From Rhizoclosmatium globosum (Eukaryota; Chytridiomycota; Chytridiomycetes; Chytridiales; Chytriomycetaceae), in assembly GCA_002104985.1 (NCBI GenBank), contig MCGO01000002.1, forward strand, positions 1-64,000: 64,000 bases of DNA. The letters are read 5' to 3'. Of this stretch, positions 20,977 through 33,049 are shown piece after piece. Both the position numbers and the translations under genes were made by a program. How positions within the stretch are numbered: the first letter of the stretch is position 1; each line of letters begins with the position of its first letter. Under the pieces are notes generated by a model. The model ran no database searches, was not told the origin of the DNA, and saw only the letters and a list, made by a program, of their open reading frames with translations.

Positions 20977-23900
20977 TCAAGGGGATGGAGGAGAAGACTG
21001 CTGTAACTGCACGAGCACAACACGAATCAACTGCACGACAATGGAGCAAATCTGCTTCTGCTCAACAATACCAGCCCCATCAAACGAATTCGAACTCGCA
21101 ACTCCAGTAAACCCAAGCTCTTGAAGGTACCCCAACAACTGCTGGTTCATACAAAGTGGCAGTGGTGCTGGTCCAACCATAGCTCCACCCTTTCCATCCA
21201 TTGGTGACAAACGCAATCCATCCTCACGCCCAAGACTAAAGTCGTTCAATGCATCATCGATTTCATCTGTCAATGATGATGTGATGCTGTTGTAGTGGTG
21301 GCTGATTTGTGATTGTAGTTGGTGTTGGTGGTGGTGGGGGACACGAATGATGGATCCAGGCGCAATGTTTGCAGATACGCCGAACCCGCCCATTACATTG
21401 TTGATGTTACTCATGACTCCATTCAAAGCGTTTACTTGATCGGTTGTATTTCCTGCCTTTCGACTGGTGGTTGTGTTGTGAGGGATCAATTGAGGGCGGA
21501 TGGTGGGGAGAGAGGCATACACGCCATCATTGTTTGGAAAATGGAATGAACTGATGTAATCAAGTTGGGAGAGTTGGGGCCAGTCACAATTTCGCTCATT
21601 CTTGGCAACAATGATTCGTACCTATCTCAATAGTCAGCAATCCTCGTTGCACAGTCATCAAAAGAAATGTAACTTACAGAATAAAGACAATCTCGGGTGC
21701 TTGAAGAGTAGCTTCAGCCAAGAATCCGTAAATGAAAACAGCCTCCGCTTCCAACTCCGAGATTTCCAACACCGATACAATCAACGTCAACATCAAAATA
21801 GACCGGTTCTCATCCGTCAATGGAGTCAAACACTCTAAAATGTCTCTAAACTTGTGCTCATCTGCTTCCAACGTCGCACCCGCCAATCCAACGTATTCTC
21901 CATTCGCAAGTGCCTTCGAAGCTTTCGGCACAGCCCACTCAAAGTTCAAGAGCTCTTCGTCCACACCCCCCAACTTGAACAACTCCTTAATCTCAGACGT
22001 AGGCGTAACAGCCAACAACGGGATGATAAACCCAGCACAATGATCCGCAACATACTCATGCCCCGTTTCAGGCACACCATCCGGCGGGTTCCGTCCCGAA
22101 ACTTCCAACGCCAACTTCAACAACGAAACCGTCAACTCTCGCGACTTCTCCTGTCCAAGCCCCTTCAACACATTCGCTGTAAACGCAAATGAGAAGTCAG
22201 CACTGAACCAAATCCCAGTCATATCGTCCAATCCATCGCGAGCTTGAGGAACACGGAACGAGACTGTTTGAGCGTCTCGGCGAACCCGAGGGCTCGGAAT
22301 TCGCCGTTCTCGTCGAGGATTTGGATGATTGTTTTGAGGAGGGTTGCCCCTGCTGAGAAGATGTGGACGTCGCTGAGTTGGATGAGACCCATGGCGAGCC
22401 AGAAGTAGGATTTGAGGAGGTGTAAGGTTTCGGGGGTTTTGGGGAGGCCGTGGATTATGTCGGTGATACAGGAAGTGATGCTGACGTTGAGGGCTGTGAG
22501 TTCGGTTTCTTCGTACAGGGCGAGGTAACCCATCAAAGAAGAGGTGCAGCGGAACAACATGTCGACGGATGAGTTGTCTCGAGATAATGCGCCTAAAGTG
22601 ATGAATGTGCGAGACTGGACGTAACTGAAGTTGAAGGTTGTGTTGACAATCAACTCGAACCAACGCTCCTTCCATGTCTTTGCGAGCTCTGCAACCATAA
22701 AATTAATATCAATTGATAAAAATTTAAGGTACTACCGGCACGGCCACAACCAGTGTTGACCACTTTGACGAGCTCAGTAGCAATATCCTTCAAATCTTGC
22801 GGAGAAATACCCTCCAAAATCTCATTCGCAGAAGCCTCCACAGGGAAAAAGACAGTCAAATCGTTCTTTCCCGCAAACCATGCCTCAGAGTCTTCTCCCG
22901 AATTTGCAATTCCGAACTTGGTACGGAACTTCGCGTCTGAAAGAACCTCCAAACAGTAAGCATGTTTCTCAAAGCCGCACTGTTGTTTCCAAGGCTTGAA
23001 CGAAGCTTTCTGCAAACTGTGTGAATCAAGTTGATGGTGATACCATGTACACTTCCTCGAATCAGGGGTTGTCCATAGCCTGCAGTCAAAGTGATGATGT
23101 GCATGATGTCTGGGAGGTACTTTTCAACATCAATCACATCGTCGAAACTGAGCATCAGAAGGAATCGAATCAAGACTGCAACTTCGGTCCAGGTTCCCTT
23201 AGCAATGAGTGTGGCCATATTTTCTGACCCTGCAAGTTCCAAAAGACGAGAGATGATGTACTTTGCAACTGCTTCACCGTTGGCAGTGGCAATTGAACGA
23301 AGCGTGTTTGTCAAGATCTGGGTGTAGTTGGAAGCCAGTCCGTTGTTGATGGAAATTTGAATGAAAGCCTCCATCACAATTGGGAGCATTCCATCAACTT
23401 TTCCAATTACCAACCAGAGGTTCGTTTGAATCAAGTGGAAGAGCTAAGAAAAGTAATAAGTCTTCAAGAACTACTGTGTTTTTTTGCAACAAACCTCGAC
23501 TTCCTTCACAGTAGCTTCAATCAAAAGCTTCATCAAACTCTTGACTTTCATATGGACAACTTCCCCGTTCACATCATGTTCAGCGCATGCAAACGCATTC
23601 AAATTCTGCAACCACGGCGCCAAGTACTCCAAACAGAAAATCTTTTGATCCACAGTCGACTTGTTGAACCCAATAACGAATTCAATCAAAAATTCGAGCG
23701 TCAAATGTTGTTCTGTAGCTGCAAGCTTCTGGCTCATCGCCTTCACATATTGCATATCGTTGGCAGGAATACACAACCCCTTAGTACTCAACAGTTGATG
23801 ACGAACCTTGAAGTCGAAACTGTAACTCAAGGCGTACAAGAGGTTATACGAAGCAAGTCTAAGGTTCGGGTCACGACTTCCCATATTCAAAATTGCCATA

Positions 23901-26900
23901 TTCAACAAAGTTCCAGGAACATCGTTTGGACGCAGGGTTCTCTCGTCGGCAATTAGAGTCCCACGACGGCTCTTTCTGAAGTTTGCCTTCAATGCTTGAT
24001 ACTTTGGATTAAGAGAACAGACATCGTACTGGACAAAGTCATGGTTGAAATGGTAGTGTCTCCAATGGAACCTGTACCGTAAACACCGCCAACTTTTTCA
24101 ATGTACTTGATTGAGAACTCATTCAAGTTTTCAGACGCCACGACATCACGAATATCAGCAAACTTGACGACATCAGTCACCATGGCTTCAAATCCAAAAA
24201 CTTGTTGTCTCTTCAGGTGCGTAATGTGAATAAAGTCAGCAGATAATCGAAGCGTAACTGGAGAACTCTCTCGAAGGCCAGAAATTAATTGAACATCGCC
24301 CTTAGAAATAATTCCTTTCTCTGAATCGACAATCGATCTTGGAATTCTGATTTCGTCTGGGGAAATGAAGTAGGACATTTCCTTCTCGTCTGAGAGGAAA
24401 AAGACTCGCTCACAAATTGGAATCTCGACAGCACGAATAACAGACTTGATGTATCGGCTAAATCCAGTGTTGCATCGGTAAATGTAGAGTGCCGCAAGAT
24501 TGGATTGGATATACTCAGGAACAAGCTCCATCATACGACGAATCAACGACACATCCCATTCATTCTCAGTTGAGAATTGAGTGACATCGACTACTAGCTC
24601 AAATCTAGTTGCAGTAAACTCAGCAAGCGCGGTAAGAACAAAGTACAGAAACATATCCATGTTGATGGTATGTTGCTTAAAGCGGCGCGCAATGAAGTAC
24701 AAGACTCGGTTTCCTTCTCTTGACACACCACTTTCATAAAAGAAACCACGTTCTTTCATCTTGTCCAATGCAAGCTCGTATCCAGAACGACTTTGGACTC
24801 GCTTGACAAAATCGGTATAGGATGGGTCTGAGAAGAGTGTTGGGTTCTTTGAGTGCACATCCACGTTGTGGAATTTCGCCTGAATCTTGTTCTTGTCAGG
24901 TGCTGGCCCTAGTTGCGTCAAGAGAACTGCCAAAGCAGCAAACTTTGTCTTGCGCTTCGCAATCTCTCGCTTCGACAACACTAAGTTTGTCTGACTTCCG
25001 GTGAGAGAAATTTCAACCTTGTCCAAGTTGACTTGCAAAACACGGTGGAGACGCATCAAATCAAACTCGGAGATGTTGTTGGATTGACGAGCAGCCATAC
25101 GCTCTTCGACCATAGCAATTGTCGCATTGTCAACCTCTGAGATGTGCTTCAAAAAGTCAATCACACGCTTGTGATTTTCTTGGAGCAAATCGTTAAGACC
25201 TTCCATAAATGGCTCTTTGCTGTTGAAAAGCAGGTTGTTGGCCAAGTTCTGAATAACTTTCGTTGCCAAAACGAGACCTCGCATCAATCGACGATCTTGG
25301 ATAGGAGCCACAATATTCAATGTCCATGGTGCAACAATGAGAGGATTGATGAAACGCAAGAACATAAACGCTCCAACAGCGGTAGTCTTGTGTTCAGGGA
25401 AACGCTGACCCACAATATCCGCCAACTTTGCACAAACCACACGAAGCTCGGCAGGAAACTTGTCGGACCCGAGCAAGTTATCAAGCAAGTGATTGACCAG
25501 TGTGGCGACATTCTTACGGTTGCTATCAAGCAGCTCGTTCTCAGCAATCTTGTTTGGATCAATTTCGAAACTCAAGTTGGCGCGAATAACCAGCAGTTCG
25601 TCAAGAACCGGCTTGATGGCGTTCACAAGATATTCATTTCCATATTTCTTGGAGTAGACCGTCAGCAAACGAGTCGCCATCGAGTTTTGTCGGAACAAGT
25701 TAGGTGCATAGTCGGTTCTGTCAACTTCAACTTGAATTGCAGCCGTCATCAGGCGCGAAAACTCTCCTCGGGTCTCAAACACGCTTAACAAAATACCAGC
25801 GACATCTTCAACATCTGAAATTCCACCCATAGCGAGAGCAACGTACAGTTCATCTGGACTGACAACCATATCGACAAGACGTTTATAGCGGTTCTGAGTT
25901 ACTTCAACTTCCTCTCCAAGACCTTCGAACTGCTGCTTTCCACCAGACTCGAGCAAATTCGTGAGCACAAGCATGAAAGATGCACGGGTCTTGGAATCGT
26001 CGTGGTATCCCATGGAGAGCGAATACTTGAGTCCGATATCAATATTGGCCGCGAGAAGGTTTGACAATGCACGAATCGTCAAATCTTTCAATGGATAAAT
26101 GTGCGCCAAAGTCTCTTTGGTAGCCAACAGTTGCTCATTGTATCAGCAACCATATTTCCTGGGTGAGCTTCCAGGTTCTTTGACTCTAGAGCTTCGACAT
26201 AACGACACTTGTCAAGGACTTTCAAGAAGAAGTCCAAGTAACTATGGAACAAGTGTTCCTTGAACTCATTTTGACCTTCGAACTTGTCGTCAGAACCATC
26301 ATTCGTTTTGAAAACCACCATAGCTTCAGGTGTCACTTGCAATGGGAGACCATCCAAAATGGCGACCAAAGCACGCATAGAAGCCAGATCCAAGTCTCGA
26401 ATCATCTTCAACTCTGCGTTTGCAGGGCGTCGGCCTTCGCTCTCGTCTCGGCCATTTACATCTTCCATTGAACGTAGCGAAATCTCGGCGTTCCATCCCA
26501 ACACAAAGTCAAGCATTAAGTTCTTGAACCGGATTTCAGACCGTAACCCAACGATATCTTTCTTTGCAACAACAATTTCCACGAGTTGGCAGACTTTAGT
26601 ACGTATGAGCAAGAATGAGGATTGACTTTGGTTGCGTTGTACGCCGTTGAGATATTGAACGAACGAAAAGATGAGGGATCCAAAGTTGACTCCGCCAGCG
26701 AGAGCCTTAGAATGGAACTCATTTGGTCGTTTTCGTTGTACTGGCGCTCAAGAATGAGCTTCAAGACTGAGATGAAGGAACCAACAAAGAAAATGTTTCG
26801 TTCGCGATTGTTGATTTCGTCTGGTCCCAAGAACTTTGTAACGTTTGCTTCACAACTAGAGAACAAAATTCCTATGGATTCATATGTCATTCTGTGAAAT

Positions 26901-29900
26901 TCCAGTCATACTATCAATCTTACCAAACAGTCCACTGTTCAATTCAGTTCCCAAAAAGTTCTTGACAAACTCACGAACAACATCATTGTCACAAACCATC
27001 AGTGTTTGTAAATCCGCAATGAAATCTTCCACATTCTTTTTCGCAGTGCTGAACGCAATCTGAATATCCGAATTCAACTTGTTCGGCTGATCCATAAACT
27101 CAGCCTCCTTTGTGATGGGGATACCCTGCATATAGTCCGTTTGCGCAGTCTACCGAATATCAGTTAGCAAAAACAAAAACACAATATACACTCGAACCTG
27201 TCGGTTAATCTCAACACTAGCAGCATGACAAACTCCTCCCATCGCACACAAAAACGCGGTATAATTCTGTCTCTCTCCTCGATCCTGCAGCGAAGCATTC
27301 GAGTCTCCAATAGCAACACCACCCACATCAGAAACTCCAGCCTCACCCAAAATCGGACGGAACAAATCCCTCCACCGTCCATAAATTTCCTCCCAAGCCG
27401 CAAGCGCACCAAGACTAGGCGCTTCCATTTTAATAATCACGTTTCGCACACGACGTTGCATTGCTCGAGAACTTGCAATCAGTCCAACACCGCCAATCAA
27501 TGTTCTTAGTTCACGGTACACCTCCAAGTTCTGCATCATCGAGATGGGTTGTTCGTCTGAAGTCAAGACTCCAAGCTGGTGTGGAGTTGGAGCACGGGAG
27601 GAAGGACCTGGTTCATCTGTAACGAGAATCGAGGTGGCATCCATTTCTTCAACGAGGTATCCAATGCATGTGATTGCAGTTGAAACGATTTCGGTAGATG
27701 GGTGACAGAGGAGAACGAGGAGGAGTTTCTCAAGCTCGATTGTGGCTTGAGCGCGTTCCTGGCTGGAGGAGCCGATACTTGCCAGGGATGCGTTCTTTTT
27801 GAGGAATTCTGTGCGAGACTTTAGGAGATCGCGGAGGAGGTTCAGCATTTCCTTGAGAATTGGGTGTTCGGCGACTACTGCATCAAGTCTCAATGGCTCC
27901 GACGGAATGGTTAGGATGAGTGCACTAAGTTTTCCAAACACGGAACTCGACGTATTCCAGTAAAATTGCATTGAAATTTCAGTAGGCTTTCCGGAAGGAA
28001 ATCTCCAGTTGGCTGAAGAACCGTCCCATACAGAAACAAATTCTGTGGCAAAAACGGCACGAAGCGTTTCGCCGGCCTTGGAACGGATGTACGGATCATC
28101 ATGGGATGTGTAGTTGACCAGTGAGTAAAGAACTGTACACAAGTCATCCAAAGGAAGGATAGAGTTGTCTTGCTGGAAAATGTAAAATGTAAGCTCAATG
28201 AAATCGATAAAGAAACCTTACAGCAATAACGAGAGAAGGACTTTTGGCCCACAACTTGATGGTTCCATATACCAAGTCAAAGTGCTCTGCAGTCAAATCA
28301 TTGATTGCTTGCATCTTGATAGCCTTCTCCTTCTTTGCATTCTTTCCCGCAAACAAACCCGATTTACCAACTTTCAAATCCAATTCCATTCCCAGCATAG
28401 CTTGGGCATTTTTCAAAACGTTTTCTTGGGCCTACAACACCATTCAATTCAATGTTAAGAAACGGAAACCGACTTACCAAAAACAAAGTACGCAATGGAA
28501 TAGCCAAACTTGAATTCACTCCTCCAATCTCATCCTCGCTGGCCAGCTCATAGCAGGACCGAATCAAAATGACTCGATATACACCAGGTGCAGCCGAGCT
28601 GAAGAATCCACTGATTAGAGGTCTCAAACTATGGAAACTATTAAGTTTGAAGATTGCCGTCAGGGCTTCAGTGGGAACACGATAGTCAAGCGTCATTCCA
28701 CTTTCCGGCAATTGAATCACGCCCATACTTCCAGAAGGTCTGGACTCAAGCTTTGAAAAGAGTTTGTCACGCATGTCAAAGTCGACTGGAGCAATGATGG
28801 CACGGTAGTAGTCGCTTATAGGACCAGCACCTGGTTTCGCGAGAACGGCAATGAGTTTCAGGAGGTCGACTTGACAGAAGAGTGACACTTCAGCCATGGA
28901 TCCTTTACTACGCATAGCCTTCCTAACAGCTTCGAACCAGTTCTCAGCGCGCTTAGAGAGGTCTGGACTCATTTTCGTGATAGTCCGTTTGTATGGGTTT
29001 GTCGCATGGTGGACAGGGGTTCCCAAAACTGCCATCAGAGTGGAAACGAACAGGTCTGGGTTCAACGCGAGGAGCATCATTTGCGTAGGCCAGAAAAGGT
29101 TACGGCGACGAGAAGTGACATCATTCAGACTGTTTAAGGTGAGGAAGAAGACTTCCGGAGATCCGTCGACACGACGCTGGTTAAATTGGACATCAATGAA
29201 CTCGTGTGGGTGTGTTTCAATCCAGTTCCAAATGGACTTTCGGATTCCAATGGCGGTTAAGTATTGTACTCTCTTTGGCAAGAATTTGAAGCACTGGTTG
29301 AGTTCTATTGATGAGGTTATTAGGTTTGTTGTTAAGAGTGGATGACTGCCTTTAATTCTCCTCTAATTCTCTTTCGGTTGATTAAATGCATACTTTTTCT
29401 TCTATCGGCCTATTCAAACAAGACTCGCTCCTCCGTGGCTATCACTAAAGGCTCTCTCTCTCTCTCTCTCGCAAGCTCGGTCGAAACAAACACTATAACA
29501 CTAAGAACACTTACCAATAAGAAGAGACGGCAGTCTCTGAAGATCCAAATTCAGAAACTCCATGAACCTGAGTTCCGCGACATCAAAAGCAATAATCCCC
29601 GCACTACTACCAGGTGCCACAAGCCCTGAATCACTGGCCGCCTCCATGGAGACAGAACTCGTACAAGTATACAAACGAGCACGAATTTTAGAGAGGACAA
29701 GGGACCAATTGGAAGCACTCAAGTAAAAGATGATTTTACCAGCCTCCTTTTGAAGTTCGAGGTAAATGTCAGGGTAGGCGGGGGTGTGGAAGAGGGAAGG
29801 GTTGGGTAGGTATGAGGAAGATTTTGAGTGGGTAAAGAAGGAGGCGATGCGGGTGTATGGAGTTGGAGAGACGTCGCGGTCATCGACAAAGCCAAGGGAG

Positions 29901-30645
29901 CGGAGAAAGTCCGGGTGTGAGATTGATTCGAGGGTGATTTCTGAGAGGTAGGTGAGGAAGATTGTAGAGAGGTGCGACAGGAGGTAGTTTGCGAGGGATT
30001 CGTCGAGGGCAGGTGGATTAGTGAGGTGCGATGGATTCTGTTGTGATTGATCAGGGACATCATCCTCGTCATCGTCGATTGAAATGTCGAGAGTTGAAGC
30101 TGGCTGCTTTCCTCTTGTTTCTCTGTATAGTTTCCAGTAGTAGGCAAGACAGTTTGCAATAAGACGCAGGACAAATAGCTGAGAGTGGAGGTTATTGATT
30201 GCGGTAGGATCCGATTCCACGTCCGTGTCCGTGTCCTTTGAAGAGTGAAACTAGTGGTATGAATTACAGTATTAGATGATACAGTTAAAGAGAGAGGGGT
30301 AGTGACGGGGATAGCATAGATAGAGACACAACCAACGAACCAACCACCGCAACGCACCTTTGACATCGAGCCAGAACCACCACCACCACCTTCGCCACTC
30401 AACAATTGAGACAACGAACCAACAACGTCCCACAATCGCCACGGACACAATTCAACAAGAGCCTTTGCCGTCTTTGAAAAGAAAACATCGCCTTCGAGAA
30501 GCGCCAACGACGATCCACTCGTCGACGGAAGACGCTGCGACAACGATTCAACTAACGAAAGAAGAAGTCGGACATCGGAACTGGGACTTGGTTGCCCGGG
30601 GCCGGCGCCGGGTCCAGAGCCAGATCCAGATCCAGGTGCTGACAT
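20977..30645 (-). CDS. NF1: Neurofibromin-type Ras GTPase-activating protein (NF1/Ira family)
   Basis: A ~2,700-residue protein from more than a dozen exons, starting M-S-A-P-G-S-G at 30645. Alpha-helical repeat-like sequence fills the N-terminal half. The RasGAP domain (about 25850-25150) has the arginine-finger segment L-F-R-Q-N-S-M-A and F-L-R-F-I-N-P-L-I-V-A-P. A Sec14/CRAL-TRIO-like module follows (G-Y-E-L-A-L-D-K-M, then E-L-V-V-D-V-T-Q-F) and a PH-like module (about 24350-24080). The C-terminal third is again helical and ends in a Gln/His-rich tail at 20977. It stimulates GTP hydrolysis on Ras. One-base losses occur at ~22229 (D-W-T-I / L-D-D-M-T-G), ~24015 (S-S-T / D-V-C-S-L-N-P), ~26140 (A-D-T / N-E-Q-L-L) and ~26613 (P-H-S / L-L-I-R-T). 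An intron near 29453 carries a short CT repeat. All domain signatures are intact. Confidence 0.9.
29453..29471. repeat. CT dinucleotide microsatellite in a neurofibromin intron
   Basis: About nine CT units lie inside the second intron of the neurofibromin gene (intron ~29305-29514). A simple repeat with no assigned role. Confidence 0.8.
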
Positions 30646-30718
30646 TTCTTGCGAGTGAGAGAGAGAGTAAATTGATCAGTCGGAATTGGTTGGTGCACAA
30701 GCAAAAACTGTCAATTAA
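30646..30718. promoter_or_regulatory. 73 bp divergent promoter region between NF1 and AFG1
   Basis: The start codons of the neurofibromin gene (30645, minus) and the AFG1-type gene (30719, plus) are separated by only 73 bases, including a GA-rich run at ~30655-30668. Both promoters and 5' UTRs must overlap here unless either gene begins with an upstream non-coding exon. Core elements are not recognisable. Confidence 0.5.
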
Positions 30719-32142
30719 ATGTCGCGACTCGCTAAATCACTCGATGTCCATCAATTGGCTGCGAGAAACTCTCTGAATGCCCTGGCTGACTCCCTCGTGG
30801 CTGCCCGCTTGAATCTTCCAAATACTCATCCTACCACTCCGGACATACACTCAAAGAAGACTTCGCGCTATCTAGTTGGTTCAGTTGGTACTGGAAAGAG
30901 TATGCTGATGGACTCGTTCCATGCTTCCCTCAACAGCCGTGCAAAAGACCTGAACCTGCCTCCACTCTCGCAAAGAATCCACTTTCTCGCTTTCATGTCG
31001 AGTATACACTGTAACTATTCTATTAAACATGGTGGAAGATGGCTCTCTAACGGTCAAACTCGTGTGCAGCTCAGCTCCATGAAATCAGATCGACATTACC
31101 AACGCGCGACCCCTTCCAGGTCCTCGCATCAAATATCATCAAAAAGGCTCCTGTCCTCTGCCTGGACGAGTTCCAAGTCGTGGACATTGGGGATGCAATG
31201 GTTCTGCGCCGCCTCCTTGAAACACTATACTCATTCAACCCACCCTCTGAATCAACATCACGCAACGAACATACAAACCCACAATTTAGTCTAGTAACAA
31301 CTTCAAACAAACAAATCCAAGACCTATACGGAAAAGGCCTCAACAGATCTGTGGTGAAACCGATGCTCTCCCTCCTCGAATCGAAATGCGAGACTCTCCA
31401 CCTAAACCCCGGCCTAGACTACCGCCGCACATCCCAATCCCCACCCTCAAAAATCCAACCCTTCATCCACCCTCAAACCCCCACCGAATCCCTCACATCC
31501 CTCCGAACCCGCTTCCTCTCAAACTACTTCCAAACCCAAACCCCACCCCCTCTCCCTTCTCCCCAAAATATCCTCCTCCCCAGCTCCCGCACCCTCCCCA
31601 TCATCCACCAAACCCCCGGAAAATCCCTCCTCCTCCACTTCACATCCCTCTGCGGAAACGCCGGAACCCTCGGCGGCGCAGACTACATCCACCTATGCAA
31701 GACATACCCGACAATCCACATCCTCGGCCCCGTCCCGCGCCTCTCCCGCGACGATACAGACGCTCACGGCGTGAAGGGCGTTGACTTGGGACGGCGGTTT
31801 ATCAATTTTATTGATGTTGCGTATGACACGCATACGCGGATTTTCGTGGAATCGACGCATACGGCGGTGGAGACTTTGGTTGGGCTGCGGCCGCATGACG
31901 ATGCGCCGGTTGCGACGCGGGTTGTGGATGCGGAGACGACGGTGAAGAAGGAGGGTGGGGCGAGTAGTTCGGGGAGTGCGACGTATGTGGGGATTATGGA
32001 GTGGAGTGCGACGGGGTTACAGGATGCGAGTTTGAGTTCGATTGGTGGGGTTGGGGTGAGTGAGACTGGGTTTGCTGTTGAACGCGCTTTGTCAAGGGTT
32101 GTGGAGATGGGGAGGGAAGGTTGGGGACGTGCTTTGGAATGA
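30719..32142 (+). CDS. AFG1-type mitochondrial ATPase
   Basis: Exons 30719-31010 and 31070-32142 join in phase (F-M-S-S-I-H / S-Q-L-H-E-I). Walker A is G-S-V-G-T-G-K-S, preceded by R-Y-L-V; Walker B is V-L-C-L-D-E-F-Q-V-V-D-I-G-D-A-M, the highly conserved AFG1 signature. Then come the sensor region (F-S-L-V-T-T-S-N), I-H-I-L-G-P-V-P-R-L (equivalent to the D-x-x-Y-I-P segment of relatives) and the C-terminal R-R-F-I-N-F-I-D-V-A-Y-D, also family-typical. AFG1 proteins are AAA-like ATPases of the mitochondrial inner membrane that help degrade complex IV subunits. The N-terminus (R-L-A-K-S-L ... A-A-R-N-S-L) could serve as targeting sequence. Length (~455 residues) is usual. A Ser/Thr/Pro insertion lies at ~31430-31600 and a Gly/Ser insertion at ~31940. 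Confidence 0.85.
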
Positions 32143-32639
32143 AATACACGGACTATGCATGCTGTTGAGGCGGGTTGTGATGATGGGGAGACTAAATTTG
32201 GATAAAACAGATGTTCATAATTCCAACGTTTGTTTGAGGCTTTTTACAGCATTACGAACGGCTTGTTTATGCCATCAAGAAGAAGGAAAGCTTGTGCTCA
32301 ACCGTTAAGGAGAAAAGATAGATATTCTGCGAGAAGAACGCAATTTATTCAAACTAATGAATGTAGATACAAACTTAGATAAATTTCGAAGCAACAACAA
32401 ACAAATTGTCAGAAAATTGTGTTCCAAACAAACAACCAGTCCGTTCGGTCGAGGTAGCAGCGTCCCCCTTCCCATGCCCCTCTCCTTCTACAACCTGACA
32501 ACACTGATAATTGTACGTTCGATAACATGGTATTCATCCACAAAAAGTCGCGCTTTTCTAACATTTGAATGCAGACCAAACAAATCATCGCCCCAGTCTC
32601 TGACATACCAACGACCACCCAACTCCACTCTCTGTTCTC

Positions 32640-32975
32640 AGTGTTCTGGCTTCCTAGTCCATGGCTCTCTGATCTTCTGTCTTCTGGTTCACCGGTCCAC
32701 TGGTCTCATAGTTCAAGTTCCACATTCTGGTCGTCTGGTCCACTGGTTATGCGTCATGGAAACCTCTCTTGATTGGATGCACGTTGGTACAACATAAGCC
32801 CTGGATAAGACCCAGGGCCTATGGCAATGGCAGGGTCAGAGTCGTGTTGTTTCCTTCAGAACTTTGTCAGGATTGAGCTACTGTGACGTTCAAGTATTCC
32901 AGTTCTACTCCATTGGTCCAACTATCTTCTAGCTCAAGAATCAAGGTCTGCATGCTCCACTGGTCCACTGGTCAC
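32640..32975. repeat. Pyrimidine-rich stretch with 'tccactggt' repeats
   Basis: The motif tccactggt recurs, e.g. at ~32696, ~32738 and twice at ~32959-32976, with variants such as tccattggtcc at ~32911. The stretch is rich in short TCTGG/CTGGT words. Between them, at ~32786-32865, lies a diverged single copy of the 198 bp unit described next. No coding frame is convincing. Confidence 0.6.
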
Positions 32976-33049
32976 AAGTATTCCATTCCAGTATTTATTT
33001 ATTTATCCATTCCTTTTTTCTTATTTGGCATATTTTTGCTATCTGTTGG

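Noticed and set aside
24822..26625. Plus-strand open frames of 60-214 codons inside the neurofibromin gene
   Set aside because: They are antisense shadows of the RasGAP and flanking exons, with no motif and no splice support.
32786..32865. Hairpin gccctgg-ataagac-ccagggc as a tRNA or hammerhead ribozyme
   Set aside because: The stem is short, there is no T-loop or anticodon arm, and no conserved hammerhead core bases are nearby.
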